Below, piece by piece: positions 9,182 to 18,543 of a stretch of DNA of 64,000 nt; within the stretch, counting starts at the first letter, position 1, and every line of letters begins with the position of its first letter. The stretch lies in assembly GCA_963663735.2 (NCBI GenBank), contig CAXXHN010000001.1:620001-684000 (forward strand), read 5' to 3'. The translations under genes were made by a program, and so were the position numbers. Source of the stretch: G963663735 sp963663735 (GTDB lineage Bacteria > Acidobacteriota > UBA6911 > RPQK01 > JAPXNP01). The notes beneath the pieces were generated by a model, which worked only from the letters and a program-made list of their open reading frames with translations, ran no database searches and was not told the origin of the DNA.

Positions 9182-10480
9182 ATGGATTCAGTTAAACTGG
9201 TCTCAAAATTCTTTGGAAATGAAAAAGCCCGTGACCTGGCATGGCGCCTGGAAAACGGAGGATACGAAGGGGCCCGGAAAGCCCTGAACATGGAACCAGG
9301 TGACATTATCTCCGAGGTAATCGCTTCCAACCTGAGGGGCCTGGGAGGAGCAGGATTTCCGACCGGAAAAAAATGGTCCTTTGTACCCCTCCAGTCAGAT
9401 AAACCCAAATACCTGACTGTCAATGCCGACGAAGCGGAGCCGGGAACCTTCAAGGATCGCTACATACTGGAATGGGACCCCCACCGGCTGATTGAAGGCA
9501 TCATAATCTGCTGCAAGGCTGTCGGAATCCACACGGCTTATATATACATACGCGGCGAATACCTCCAACCATACCGAAGAATCCGGGCCGCGGTAGAAGA
9601 GGCCTATGCCGGTCAGCTGCTGGGGCCTGATGTCATGGGATCAGGTTTCAGCCTGGATGTTCATGTGCATCGTGGAGCAGGCGCCTATATCTGTGGGGAA
9701 GAGACCGCGCTCCTGGAATCCCTGGAAGGTAAAAAAGGATGGCCCCGCTTAAAACCCCCTTTCCCTGCCCTGGAAGGGGCGTTCGGCTGCCCTACAGTTA
9801 TTAACAATGTGGAGACCATCTCCCAGCTTCCCGAAATCATCCTGAAAGGAGGCCGGTGGTTTGCCGGCCTGGGAGTGGAAAATAACGGAGGAACAAGGCT
9901 CTTTGCTGTTTCCGGGTGTGTCCGGAACCCGGGAGTGTATGAACTGCCGGTCGGCACAACAATGAGAGCTTTGATCTATGAGCATGCCGGTGGAATCAGA
10001 GGCGGAAAATCACTGAAGGGAGTCATCCCCGGCGGAACATCTTCCGCCGTGCTTACCCCGGATGAGATTGATACCCCGATCACAGTTGATGCCCTGGCCG
10101 CGCTGGGTTCAATGGCCGGTTCAGGTGCCGTGATCGTCCTGGATGAAGACGTGTGCATGGTTAAGGCACTGCACAACATCGTATGCTTTTTTGCCCATGA
10201 GTCATGCGGACAATGTACTCCTTGCAGGGTGGGTACAAGCTGGGTGTACAAAATCCTGTCCCGGATCATTGAAGGTGATGGCCAGGAATCTGATTTGAAT
10301 ACCCTCATGGACTTTACTGTTAACATGAACGGCACCAGCATCTGCGCCCTTTGTGAAGGTGCGGTAATGGCACTCAAGAGTTTTATTACCAAGTATGAAA
10401 ATGAGTTTATCTATTTCATCAGGGAAAAACGATCCCTGGCTGAAGACAGAAAAAAAGGACTGGCAAAAAACCAGTCCTGA
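9182..10480 (+). CDS. nuoF: NADH-quinone oxidoreductase subunit F
   Basis: The 51-kDa NADH-binding subunit, 432 residues, carrying FMN and [4Fe-4S] cluster N3. The glycine-rich NADH/FMN segment RGLGGAGFPTGKKW, the NADEAEPGTFKDR motif, GAGAYICGEETALLESLEG and the cluster motif SCGQCTPCRVGT are all present, with the last ligand in SICALCEGA. A ribosome binding site AAAGGAG lies about 11 nt upstream. It forms the NADH dehydrogenase module with NuoE and NuoG. Confidence 0.97.
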   Translation: MDSVKLVSKFFGNEKARDLAWRLENGGYEGARKALNMEPGDIISEVIASNLRGLGGAGFPTGKKWSFVPLQSDKPKYLTVNADEAEPGTFKDRYILEWDPHRLIEGIIICCKAVGIHTAYIYIRGEYLQPYRRIRAAVEEAYAGQLLGPDVMGSGFSLDVHVHRGAGAYICGEETALLESLEGKKGWPRLKPPFPALEGAFGCPTVINNVETISQLPEIILKGGRWFAGLGVENNGGTRLFAVSGCVRNPGVYELPVGTTMRALIYEHAGGIRGGKSLKGVIPGGTSSAVLTPDEIDTPITVDALAALGSMAGSGAVIVLDEDVCMVKALHNIVCFFAHESCGQCTPCRVGTSWVYKILSRIIEGDGQESDLNTLMDFTVNMNGTSICALCEGAVMALKSFITKYENEFIYFIREKRSLAEDRKKGLAKNQS

Positions 10481-10504
10481 ATTAATTAATAAACAGGTTG
10501 ATAT

Positions 10505-11983
10505 ATGCCCACACTGACGATAGACGGCAAAGAGGTTACAGTAACAGATGGGACTTCTGTTATAAACGCTGCTGAAGAAGCAGGTATCTATATTCCACGA
10601 TACTGCTATCATCCAGGACTGAGTGTGGCCGGAAGCTGCAGGATGTGCCTGGTGGAAATCGAAGGCATGCCCAAGCTGCAGATATCCTGCCATACGATTG
10701 CCAGGGACGGCATGAAGGTCCGTACCGATACCGACCAGGTTAAAAGGGCCCGCCAGGCAATGTTGGAGTTTCTCCTTTCCAACCACCCCCTGGACTGCCC
10801 GGTGTGTGACCAGTCCGGTGAATGTGACCTTCAGAATTTTTACATGGAGTACGGCCTCTACGACAGCCGGTTCCTGGAAAACAAGAAAAAAGGCAAGAAA
10901 GCAACTCCCATAGGCCCGCATGTAATGCTGGACCAGGAGCGCTGCATTTTGTGCACACGCTGCGTTCGTTTCACCGATGAGGTAAGCAAAACTTTTGAAC
11001 TGGGCGTTTTCAACCGGGGCAGCAATTCCGTCATTGACCTGGTCCCCGGAAAGGTCCTGGACAACCCCTACTCAGGCAATGTTATAGATATCTGCCCGGT
11101 CGGGGCCCTCACTGAGAGGGACTTCCGCTTCCAGTGCCGGGTCTGGTACCTGACGGAACATGAATCCATTTGTCCGGGATGTTCGCGCGGATGCAATATC
11201 TCAGTGCATTACAACAAGAGAAAGGCGCACAAGGCCGGAGGACGGCGTGTCATGCGGATAAAGCCGTTATTCAATGCAGATATAAATAAATGGTGGATCT
11301 GTGACAGGGGGAGATTCGGATATCTTTTCGTGGATGAAAACCGGATAGAGCAACCCAGTATCAAAAATGAATCCGGGCACCAGTCTCTACCATGGGACTC
11401 CGCCCTTACCGCAGCTTCTGATTTGATTAAAAGCTCCCTTGATAATCACGGAGCTTCCTCGATCGGGGTAATCTTTTCCCCAAAACAAACCAGCGAGGAA
11501 TTGGAACAGGCAAAAAAACTATTCATTGAAACCTGTGGCGTAACCAGCTTTTCATTCAGTAATCCCTGGGAAGAGCCGGGCCAGGAAGATGGGTTCCTGA
11601 TGAAGTCCGACAACAATCCCAATGCCAGGGGAGCATCAGACCTGGGCTTGGGGGGAGATACCAGCAAGATTCTGCGCAAAGCCGCGGATGGTGAAATAAA
11701 ACTTCTGATCATTTTCAGGCATAACTTCAACAATCCCGAAGCGCTTGAGCTGATAAAAAAGGCGGAGAAGTTTATATATATTGGAACCAACTGGAGCGAT
11801 ACCGCACTGCAGGCTGATGTAGTACTGGCTGGAGCTGTGTTTGCTGAGAAAGATGGGAGCTTCACCAACTTTGAAGGAAAAAAACAGAGATTTACCCAGG
11901 CTTTTCTTCCGACAGCCGAAAGTCTATGTGACATTGAAATCCTGGAGCAATTGTCTGGAAGGATACAAAAATGGAATTCATGA
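10505..11983 (+). CDS. nuoG: NADH-quinone oxidoreductase subunit G (short form)
   Basis: Iron-sulfur subunit of the NADH module. Residues 1-80 are a [2Fe-2S] ferredoxin domain with Cys in CYHPG, CRMC and SCHT. The His-Cys3 cluster follows (HPLDCPVCDQSGECDLQNF), then a four-Cys cluster (CILCTRC with ICPVGA), and the extra N7-type site CPGCSRGC with WWICDRGRFGY. The remaining 200 residues are a remnant of the molybdopterin-type domain, making the protein 492 residues against roughly 800-900 in E. coli-like homologues. It overlaps nuoH by 13 bp. The truncation looks natural because the frame ends cleanly at the nuoH start. Confidence 0.93.
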   Translation: MPTLTIDGKEVTVTDGTSVINAAEEAGIYIPRYCYHPGLSVAGSCRMCLVEIEGMPKLQISCHTIARDGMKVRTDTDQVKRARQAMLEFLLSNHPLDCPVCDQSGECDLQNFYMEYGLYDSRFLENKKKGKKATPIGPHVMLDQERCILCTRCVRFTDEVSKTFELGVFNRGSNSVIDLVPGKVLDNPYSGNVIDICPVGALTERDFRFQCRVWYLTEHESICPGCSRGCNISVHYNKRKAHKAGGRRVMRIKPLFNADINKWWICDRGRFGYLFVDENRIEQPSIKNESGHQSLPWDSALTAASDLIKSSLDNHGASSIGVIFSPKQTSEELEQAKKLFIETCGVTSFSFSNPWEEPGQEDGFLMKSDNNPNARGASDLGLGGDTSKILRKAADGEIKLLIIFRHNFNNPEALELIKKAEKFIYIGTNWSDTALQADVVLAGAVFAEKDGSFTNFEGKKQRFTQAFLPTAESLCDIEILEQLSGRIQKWNS

Positions 11984-13056
11984 CTGAACTGGGAATTGCC
12001 CTGGCCAAGGTCTTTTTTCTATTCTCAGCAATAATGGGGATGGCAGCACTGCTGACCTGGCAGGAAAGGAAACAAAGCGCAGTAATGCAGGACCGTTTAG
12101 GAGCGAATCGCGCTGATATCTTCGGATTCAGAGCGATAGGTCTTTTCCAGATTATGGCTGATGGAATCAAGATGTTCTTCAAGCAGGACTTTGTACCAAG
12201 GGATGCGGACCGGTTGATATTCACACTCGCTCCCATGGCCGCGCTGTTTTTTGCCTTGATGGCCTTTGCCGCTGTCCCGTTCGGAGGCGTTTATCAATTG
12301 GGTGAATACAGGGTGGCCCTGCAGGTATTCGAGACCCATGCCGGCCTGCTGCTGGTTTTTGCCATGATGAGCCTTGGAATATACGGAGTAGTGCTTGGCG
12401 GATACGCGTCATCCAACAACTACGCCACCCTCGGTGGACTTCGTGGAGCCAGCCAGATGATCTCCTATGAAATAACCATGGGAGCGTCTGTAATAGGCAT
12501 GCTGATGGTGTACGGGACAATAGATCTCCAGAGAATGGTGACGCTGCAGGGTGATCTGCTCTTTGGCTGGATTCCGATGTGGGGAATACTTCTGCAGCCT
12601 TTAGGATGCCTTCTGTTCCTTACAGCAGCCATGGCTGAAACAAAAAGGGTTCCCTTTGACATCCCGGAGGGAGAATCTGAAATTGTAGGATATTTTATTG
12701 AATACAGCGGCATGCGTTTTGGCATGTATTTTTTCACTGATTTCATAGAAACCATCCTGGCAGGAGCCCTCACTGCTACCCTCTTTTTCGGGGGGTGGCA
12801 GGTGCCTTGGCTCTACTCTGACGGGTTCCATTTCCCCTGGGGACTGGAAATTTCGCTGCCAGCCGCAGCGGTAATGGTGCTCCAGGTAGGGGCATTTTTT
12901 ACCAAGACATTTCTGATCTATACTTTTCTTCTCTTTATACGCTGGACGCTGCCCAGGTTCAGGTGGGATCAACTGATCAGGCTCGGATGGATCATAATGC
13001 TCCCGCTTTCCCTGATAAATATCGTTGTTACCGGTCTGATCCTTTTACTAATATAA
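11971..13056 (+). CDS. nuoH: NADH-quinone oxidoreductase subunit H
   Basis: Membrane subunit H (ND1 type), 361 residues, with about eight transmembrane helices; it contributes to the quinone chamber and the first proton channel. Conserved sequence includes QDRLGANRAD, the acidic loop ETKRVPFDIPEGESEIVGYF, and SGMRFGMYF. The ATG at 11971 overlaps the end of nuoG; a second ATG three codons later is equally possible. nuoI follows after 15 bp. Confidence 0.96.
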   Translation: MEFMTELGIALAKVFFLFSAIMGMAALLTWQERKQSAVMQDRLGANRADIFGFRAIGLFQIMADGIKMFFKQDFVPRDADRLIFTLAPMAALFFALMAFAAVPFGGVYQLGEYRVALQVFETHAGLLLVFAMMSLGIYGVVLGGYASSNNYATLGGLRGASQMISYEITMGASVIGMLMVYGTIDLQRMVTLQGDLLFGWIPMWGILLQPLGCLLFLTAAMAETKRVPFDIPEGESEIVGYFIEYSGMRFGMYFFTDFIETILAGALTATLFFGGWQVPWLYSDGFHFPWGLEISLPAAAVMVLQVGAFFTKTFLIYTFLLFIRWTLPRFRWDQLIRLGWIIMLPLSLINIVVTGLILLLI

Positions 13057-13071
13057 AATGAGAGTTAATCT

Positions 13072-13608
13072 ATGGCCCTGAAGGTACCCAATAAAGAATT
13101 GACGTTTCTGGAACGGTTATACCTGCTTGAGGTAATCCGGGGATTAAAAGTTACTGTTTCCCATTTTTTCCGAAACATTAGCCTGCATATTCTTCACGTT
13201 TTCGGACTGGCCAAGGATACTCCGGGAGCGGTGACCTACCAGTATCCTGAAGAAAGGCATCCCCTTCCTTCACGCCTCAGGACCCTGCACCGGTTGACAA
13301 AAAGAGAAGACGGCTCACCCCGCTGCGTGGCTTGCATGATGTGTGAAACCATCTGCCCGGCTGACTGTATTTATATCATCGCCGGTGAACACCCCGATCC
13401 TGTAATAGAAAAGTACCCTACCAGGTTTGACATCGATGTCGGGAGATGTATTTTTTGCGGCTATTGTGTCGAGGCCTGCCCGGAAGATGCTATCCGCATG
13501 GATACCGGAGTCCTTGAATTCACATCCTATACCCGGGCCGAGATGGTACATGACATGGAATTGCTGCTCTCACGGGAAGGCGGCATAACGAAGTTCGAAA
13601 AAAAGTGA
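13072..13608 (+). CDS. nuoI: NADH-quinone oxidoreductase subunit I
   Basis: Ferredoxin-type subunit with two [4Fe-4S] clusters (N6a and N6b), 178 residues. The two cluster motifs are CVACMMCETICPADC and CIFCGYCVEACPEDAI. It carries electrons from the NADH module to NuoB. It is the last nuo gene here: the next gene is convergent and a hairpin follows directly, so the membrane subunits J to N must be encoded elsewhere if the complex is complete. Confidence 0.96.
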   Translation: MALKVPNKELTFLERLYLLEVIRGLKVTVSHFFRNISLHILHVFGLAKDTPGAVTYQYPEERHPLPSRLRTLHRLTKREDGSPRCVACMMCETICPADCIYIIAGEHPDPVIEKYPTRFDIDVGRCIFCGYCVEACPEDAIRMDTGVLEFTSYTRAEMVHDMELLLSREGGITKFEKK

Positions 13609-13612
13609 TTTC

Positions 13613-13691
13613 TTCATCAACTCTGATGAATCCAGAACCTTAAAACAGGCGGGGAAGGGGAAGTGCCTGATCAGCAACTTACCCCTGTTTT
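13613..13691. terminator. Hairpins between nuoI and the convergent beta-galactosidase gene
   Basis: Two inverted repeats lie in the 98-bp convergent gap. The first is a perfect 7-bp stem TTCATCA / TGATGAA with loop ACTC (13613-13630), five bases after the nuoI stop, without a T-run. The second is an imperfect stem (AAAACAGG with GGGG against CCCCTGTTTT, 13642-13691) followed by TTTTT on the plus strand and preceded by AAAA, so it could work as a bidirectional terminator. Confidence 0.5.
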
Positions 13692-13706
13692 TCCTCATCC
13701 ATTATT

Positions 13707-16700
13707 TCAGTTTTTTTCAACCAGAAATCCCTGGAGGACCACCGTGAAAGAGTAATCTTTTGCCGGGATACAAAATTCGGGATGGGTTCTGGCACCCCAG
13801 CTGTCATCTCCGCCTACCCCCATCTGCAGGTAATCCAGGTTTAGAGTTACAAAATCACGTTTTTTCAACTCGTAATCATGCCTGGCGGCATCCAGGTCCT
13901 CGTCCATATGATTCCGTACACTGAATCCGAATTCAGGATGACCTGTTACCTTGAGACCCACCCCTGATCGACCGGAAACCAGGGCCCACCTGACATCAGT
14001 TTTATTGCCGTTTTCCTGGGGTTGGGAATAACTTACATACTGGCCGTCCACGGACCCGCTGTATACTCCCAGTTTCGCACCTGATTTCCTGTCCCAGTGA
14101 GTCTCCTGCGGGCCGCGTCCATACCAGCTGACCTGCTGGAAATCCATGGGAAGGGTCATCTTTAATCCTATCCTCGGGAGTTCAGGTAGCTCAGAATCAC
14201 CGGGGCTGAATGATGAGTCAATCCTGGTTTCCCCTGATCCGGAAATCGTATACAGAATTGAAAATTCAGATTTGACTGAGGGTATCCGTCCTCTGACTTC
14301 AACCGAAATATGCCCTGGATCAATCCTTGACACCACGGCTCCGGTCACATTCCAGTCCTTCCCTGCATCCTTCCAGACCTCCAGCCTGCGAGGCATCCTG
14401 TTGCCAAGGTCGTTATCTGTGGGAGCCCTCCAGAAATTGGGAGCAGGGCCAGTCCTGATCAATTCTTCCCCTTTAAACCTGAAGGAATCAATGACGCCTG
14501 TTTTCTTATTTATTTCAATTGAGAAAAGACTGTTGGAAACTCTGGCAAGATATCCAGATTCCTCCAGCTCCACATCATAAACAGAATCAGCATCCTCAAC
14601 ACCTTTCCCGGTTAACGGAAGCATGAACTGCTCCCAGGCAGTTTCAAAACCAGCCTGGGCCCAAATTTTATGAGACTTCAGGCGATAGGATATCTCCAGC
14701 ACGTTTTCCTGATCGGGCACAAGCATGCCGGTTTCATAGGGGATTGTTATTACCCTGCTCTCACCGGGAGCTACTGGTGCCATGGGCAGGAGCCCTCCAG
14801 CTGACTTAAACCCTCCCGTCAGGAGTCGCCAAGAGCCTTGTAATTCCTGCAGATTGGTAGATTCATATTTATTGGTAACTCTGATCAGCCCCCTGCTTAA
14901 ATCAACCGCTTCAAATCCAACATACTGGTAAACCTTCTTCACCTCAAAAAGCGAAGGATGGGGAATCCTGTCAGCCGAAACCAGTCCGTTCATGCAGAAA
15001 TTGTCGTCACTGGGCACTTCAGGGGGGCCAAAATCTCCACCATAAGCAATATAGGGACGCCCGTCTGGGGTGTAAGACTGGAGTCCCTGGTCAACCCAGT
15101 CCCAGATGAAACCTCCCTGTAGCTGGGGATACTTCTCGATGGCATCCCAGTACTCGAAGAGGTTCCCTACACTGTTGCCCATAGCATGTGCGTATTCACA
15201 CAGGATCAAGGGTCGGTCCTTATGGGTTTCTGCATATTCAATTATCTGTTCCACCCTGGAATACATTTGAGAAACAATATCTACATGTGACTTTTCCAGG
15301 GCTCTTTCATAATGAACCGGGCGGGAGTCGTCCCGGTCGTGGATCCAGGCACTGGTAGCCTCAAAATTAATCCCGTCTCCGGCTTCATTTCCCAGAGACC
15401 AGATCACTACCGAAGCATGGTTTTTATCCCGTTCAACCATCCTGCGGGTCCGATCCAGATGCGCTTCTTTCCACACAGGATTATTTCCGAGAGTCGTGTC
15501 AGCCTGGTAACCCATACCGTGGGATTCGATATTGGCTTCATCTATCAGGTAGATTCCATATTCATCACAAAGCTCATACCATTCAGGTACGTCAGGATAA
15601 TGGCAGGTCCTGACAGCATTTATGTTGTGCTGTTTCATCAGTTTGATGTCACGAATCATTGATTCCCTGGTCAGATAGTGGCCAGTGACCGGATCATGCT
15701 CGTGACGGTTAACCCCTTTGAACAAAACCGGGATATTGTTTATCAGGATCTGTCCGTCCTTCATCTCCACCTGCCTGAATCCTATCTTGTAAGGGATAAC
15801 TTCCAGGACACTATTGTCCTGATCGCTAAGCCTGATCACCAGGTTATACAGGCATGGATTCTCAGCGGACCATTTGACAGGGTTCTTGACACTCTCTTCC
15901 CAGACTAATCTCAAGTCCTCTCCAGGGGAAAGCTTCACATTTTTTTGTGTTCCTGTCAGCACAGTTGTGCCGTTGGCATCCTCCAGCATTAAACTGAGGG
16001 TTCCCCCTGCAGGCACCTCTTTCGAATAGTTGCAGAGGTCTGCGTAAATCTTAAGGGCAGCACCCTTATAGTCTGAGTCAAATTCAGTACGGACCTGGAA
16101 ATCACGAATATAGAGCTCCGGAGTTGCATAGATAGTGACATCACGGAATATCCCGCTCAATCTCCAGAAATCCTGGTCTTCCAGGTATGATCCGTCCGAC
16201 CACCTGTATACCTCCACCGCCAGGGTGTTGGATCCGGTTTGAACAAAAGAGGTCAGGTCGAATTCCGCGGGGGTGCGGCTTCCTTCTGAGTATCCGACTT
16301 TTTCACCGTTCACCCAGATGTAAAACGCAGACTCCACGCCCGCAAAATGGACTATGATTCTTCTTCCGTCCCAGTCCTGCGGAACCGTAAATTCTCTTCG
16401 GTAGGAGCCAACCGGATTGTTGTTATGAGGAATAAAGGGAGGTTCAGGGGGGCCAAAAGGAAATTTGATATTGGTATAAATTGGGATTCCATATCCTTGC
16501 AGTTCCCAGTTGGAGGGCACTGCTATCTTGTCCCAGTCACTGACATCATACTCAGGATCAAAAAAATTCCGGGGCCTTTGAGACGGTTCCGGAACCCAAT
16601 TAAAACTCCACATTCCGTTAAGGGACACCGAGTACCTGCCGGGAACATCCCTTCTAGCGGCAGCCTCATCCGTATCATATCTCTCGAATGACGCATGGGG

Positions 16701-16826
16701 GTCTTCCTTATTACGGGAGAAAACTGCCGGATTTTCCCAGTCATTAACCTGATCGGCCGCAAAACCTGCCATACAAAAGCTGACAGAAAGACTTACAACC
16801 GCCAGACAAAGCTTAGTTATCCTCAT
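13707..16826 (-). CDS. Secreted GH2 beta-galactosidase (LacZ-like)
   Basis: Glycoside hydrolase family 2 enzyme of about 1039 residues with the full LacZ domain order: sugar-binding jelly roll, immunoglobulin-like domain, TIM barrel, second Ig-like domain and C-terminal beta-galactosidase small-chain domain. The acid/base Glu is in WSLGNEAGDG (about residue 479) and the nucleophile in LCEYAHAMGN (about 543). Unlike E. coli LacZ it starts with a signal peptide (MRITKLCLAVVSLSVSFCMA), so it should act in the periplasm or outside. The ATG at 16826 is preferred to the TTG at 16835 because GGAGG lies 10 nt upstream. Divergent from galactokinase, which fits a lactose or galactoside use function; beta-galactosidase against plant galactans is also possible. 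Confidence 0.93.
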   Translation of the reverse strand: MRITKLCLAVVSLSVSFCMAGFAADQVNDWENPAVFSRNKEDPHASFERYDTDEAAARRDVPGRYSVSLNGMWSFNWVPEPSQRPRNFFDPEYDVSDWDKIAVPSNWELQGYGIPIYTNIKFPFGPPEPPFIPHNNNPVGSYRREFTVPQDWDGRRIIVHFAGVESAFYIWVNGEKVGYSEGSRTPAEFDLTSFVQTGSNTLAVEVYRWSDGSYLEDQDFWRLSGIFRDVTIYATPELYIRDFQVRTEFDSDYKGAALKIYADLCNYSKEVPAGGTLSLMLEDANGTTVLTGTQKNVKLSPGEDLRLVWEESVKNPVKWSAENPCLYNLVIRLSDQDNSVLEVIPYKIGFRQVEMKDGQILINNIPVLFKGVNRHEHDPVTGHYLTRESMIRDIKLMKQHNINAVRTCHYPDVPEWYELCDEYGIYLIDEANIESHGMGYQADTTLGNNPVWKEAHLDRTRRMVERDKNHASVVIWSLGNEAGDGINFEATSAWIHDRDDSRPVHYERALEKSHVDIVSQMYSRVEQIIEYAETHKDRPLILCEYAHAMGNSVGNLFEYWDAIEKYPQLQGGFIWDWVDQGLQSYTPDGRPYIAYGGDFGPPEVPSDDNFCMNGLVSADRIPHPSLFEVKKVYQYVGFEAVDLSRGLIRVTNKYESTNLQELQGSWRLLTGGFKSAGGLLPMAPVAPGESRVITIPYETGMLVPDQENVLEISYRLKSHKIWAQAGFETAWEQFMLPLTGKGVEDADSVYDVELEESGYLARVSNSLFSIEINKKTGVIDSFRFKGEELIRTGPAPNFWRAPTDNDLGNRMPRRLEVWKDAGKDWNVTGAVVSRIDPGHISVEVRGRIPSVKSEFSILYTISGSGETRIDSSFSPGDSELPELPRIGLKMTLPMDFQQVSWYGRGPQETHWDRKSGAKLGVYSGSVDGQYVSYSQPQENGNKTDVRWALVSGRSGVGLKVTGHPEFGFSVRNHMDEDLDAARHDYELKKRDFVTLNLDYLQMGVGGDDSWGARTHPEFCIPAKDYSFTVVLQGFLVEKN

Positions 16827-16894
16827 AATTATCAAACCTCCTATTTTCTATCGAACCGATTATATCGTTTTGGAAACAGGGTTGGCTGATTTAT

Positions 16895-16917
16895 TGGCCC
16901 GGGCGGGCCAGTTTTTT
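16895..16917 (+). terminator. Terminator-like hairpin in the galK leader
   Basis: TGGCCC, loop GGGC, GGGCCA followed by GTTTTTT on the plus strand has the form of an intrinsic terminator. It lies about 150 bp upstream of the galactokinase start and about 70 bp upstream of the divergent beta-galactosidase start. No gene ends here on the plus strand, so it may be an attenuator in a galK leader or a block against antisense readthrough. Confidence 0.4.
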
Positions 16918-17068
16918 GGATTGATTCAGGCCAGTAAGACAAACACCCCACTCCTCCACATGTAAACTCTTTATCAGACAATCCGCAACAGTTCCGGCCG
17001 CGGGTTGACAAATGAATTGTACATACCACAGACTGTGTAGACTTACTGGAAAAGATAGGAGAAACAAA

Positions 17069-18226
17069 GTGGAATTGTCTGAATTGATAACCCTGTTCAA
17101 GGAACAGTTTAACCGCGATCCCCAGGTACTCGCTGAAGCTCCGGGAAGGGTCAATCTCCTGGGAGAGCACACTGACTACAATGACGGTTTTGTTTTTCCG
17201 GCAGCTATCGACCGATCCATGAAAATCCTGGCATCCAGCCGGGATGACAATGATGTCAGGGTATATTCAGCTGATTTCAGCCAGCTGTCTTCATTCTCCC
17301 TCTCGTCGATTGAAGCCTGCCGCAGCGAAACCTGGAGCAATTATCTCAGGGGAGTGGCAGATCAGTTGATCAAAAATGGTTTCTCTATCAGAGGTGGAGA
17401 TTTTTTGATCAGTGGGAATGTCCCGGTCGGTGCAGGCCTGAGCAGTTCAGCCGCCTATGAAGTCGCGGCCGGGGCGGCTTTCAGGGAAATGTATGAGCTG
17501 AAAATGGACAATATTCAGCTGGCTCTCCTTTCACAGGCAGCGGAAAGGCAGTTTGTAGGAGTACAGTGCGGAATAATGGACCAGTTCGTGTCGGCCAACG
17601 CCAAGGCAGCGACAGCTCTTTTTCTGGATTGCCGTGATCTTACCTATCAAAACATTCCTCTCAAAACCAATGTCTCAATCATCGTATGTGACAGTGACGT
17701 CCAGAGAGCGCTGAATAATTCTGCCTACAATAACCGCAGAACGGAATGTGAAAAAGCCGCCAAAATTCTGAATGAAAAATTTCCTGGCGCAAGGGCCCTG
17801 CGGGATATTCCGTTGCAAGGTGTTGAAGAAAACAAAGCCAAGTTGGGAGAAACCCTATATAAAAGAGCTCATCACGTCGTCTCCGAAAATGAAAGGGTTC
17901 TCATGGGTATAGACATACTTCGGAAAGGAGATATGCACACTTTCGGCAATCTGCTTTTTGAATCTCATTCCAGCCTGAAAAACTCCTTCGAGGTCAGCTG
18001 CCCCGAACTGGACCTACTGGTGGAACTGGCTTCGGGATGCAGTGGTATTCTTGGTTCCAGAATGACGGGAGCGGGATTCGGAGGCTGCACAGTCAGTCTT
18101 GTCGAATCCGGGCATGCTGAAAATTTCAAGACGACTGTCCAGCCTGAATACGACAGGCGCACAGGGAAAAATAGCAGGATATATGAATGCATGCCCTCAA
18201 GCGGAGTTAAGGCACAGAAACTCTGA
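17069..18226 (+). CDS. galK: Galactokinase
   Basis: GHMP-family kinase that phosphorylates galactose to galactose-1-phosphate in the Leloir pathway; cytoplasmic, 385 residues. The galactokinase signature GRVNLLGEHTDYNDGFV is near the N-terminus, the GHMP ATP-binding motif is PVGAGLSSSAA, and the C-terminal motif is MTGAGFGGCTV. The GTG at 17069 was chosen because AGGAGA lies 7 nt upstream and the conserved region starts soon after; the longer frame from 17012 adds a Cys/Arg-rich stretch unlike the family. galT and galE are not nearby. It sits back to back with the secreted beta-galactosidase gene, which would supply its substrate. Confidence 0.95.
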   Translation: MELSELITLFKEQFNRDPQVLAEAPGRVNLLGEHTDYNDGFVFPAAIDRSMKILASSRDDNDVRVYSADFSQLSSFSLSSIEACRSETWSNYLRGVADQLIKNGFSIRGGDFLISGNVPVGAGLSSSAAYEVAAGAAFREMYELKMDNIQLALLSQAAERQFVGVQCGIMDQFVSANAKAATALFLDCRDLTYQNIPLKTNVSIIVCDSDVQRALNNSAYNNRRTECEKAAKILNEKFPGARALRDIPLQGVEENKAKLGETLYKRAHHVVSENERVLMGIDILRKGDMHTFGNLLFESHSSLKNSFEVSCPELDLLVELASGCSGILGSRMTGAGFGGCTVSLVESGHAENFKTTVQPEYDRRTGKNSRIYECMPSSGVKAQKL

Positions 18227-18249
18227 CCAGTTGAACCTCAGGGCAATGA

Positions 18250-18543
18250 CTAGATAAACCTGGATATGTAGTCCGAAGAATAATCCTTATCCAGATCCTC
18301 TTCGTCATCATCACCATCCAGGACTTCAAAATCGTCATCGACTTCGAAGTCATCATCGTCGAAATCGTCATCATCGTCGAAATCGTCATCATCGTCGAAA
18401 TCGTCATCAAAATCATCCAGATCATCATCTGAGTCATCCAGATCATCAAAGTCATCCAGATCATCAAAATCATCCAGATCATCCTCGTTGAAATCGATTT
18501 CTTCGAACTCATCACTGAGGTAGTCTTCTAATTCATCTTTCAT
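18250..18543 (-). CDS. Asp-rich low-complexity acidic protein
   Basis: A 97-residue protein made almost entirely of Asp, Glu, Phe, Leu and Ser, with alternating (D)n-F and DDLDDFDDLDDF repeats between residues 20 and 70. It has no signal peptide and no recognisable domain. AGGA lies about 9 nt upstream of the ATG. The repeats come from three perfect 18-bp DNA copies (18351-18404) and a second degenerate array. A second minus-strand frame across the same region reads as a Met/Thr/Ile-rich protein and is less plausible. It could bind cations or basic proteins, but this is only inferred from charge; the gene could also be a non-coding repeat. Confidence 0.5.
   Translation of the reverse strand: MKDELEDYLSDEFEEIDFNEDDLDDFDDLDDFDDLDDSDDDLDDFDDDFDDDDDFDDDDDFDDDDFEVDDDFEVLDGDDDEEDLDKDYSSDYISRFI
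18351..18404. repeat. Three perfect 18-bp tandem repeats
   Basis: The unit CATCATCGTCGAAATCGT occurs three times without change (18351-18368, 18369-18386, 18387-18404). Read on the minus strand it encodes the Asp-Phe repeat of the acidic protein. A looser array of CATCCAGATCATC units follows up to about 18482. Such arrays are prone to copy-number change. Confidence 0.85.

Noticed and set aside
18207..18515. 102-codon Met/Thr-rich frame over the Asp repeat
   Set aside because: It arises from reading the same tandem repeats in another frame; the Asp-rich frame has the better ribosome binding site.
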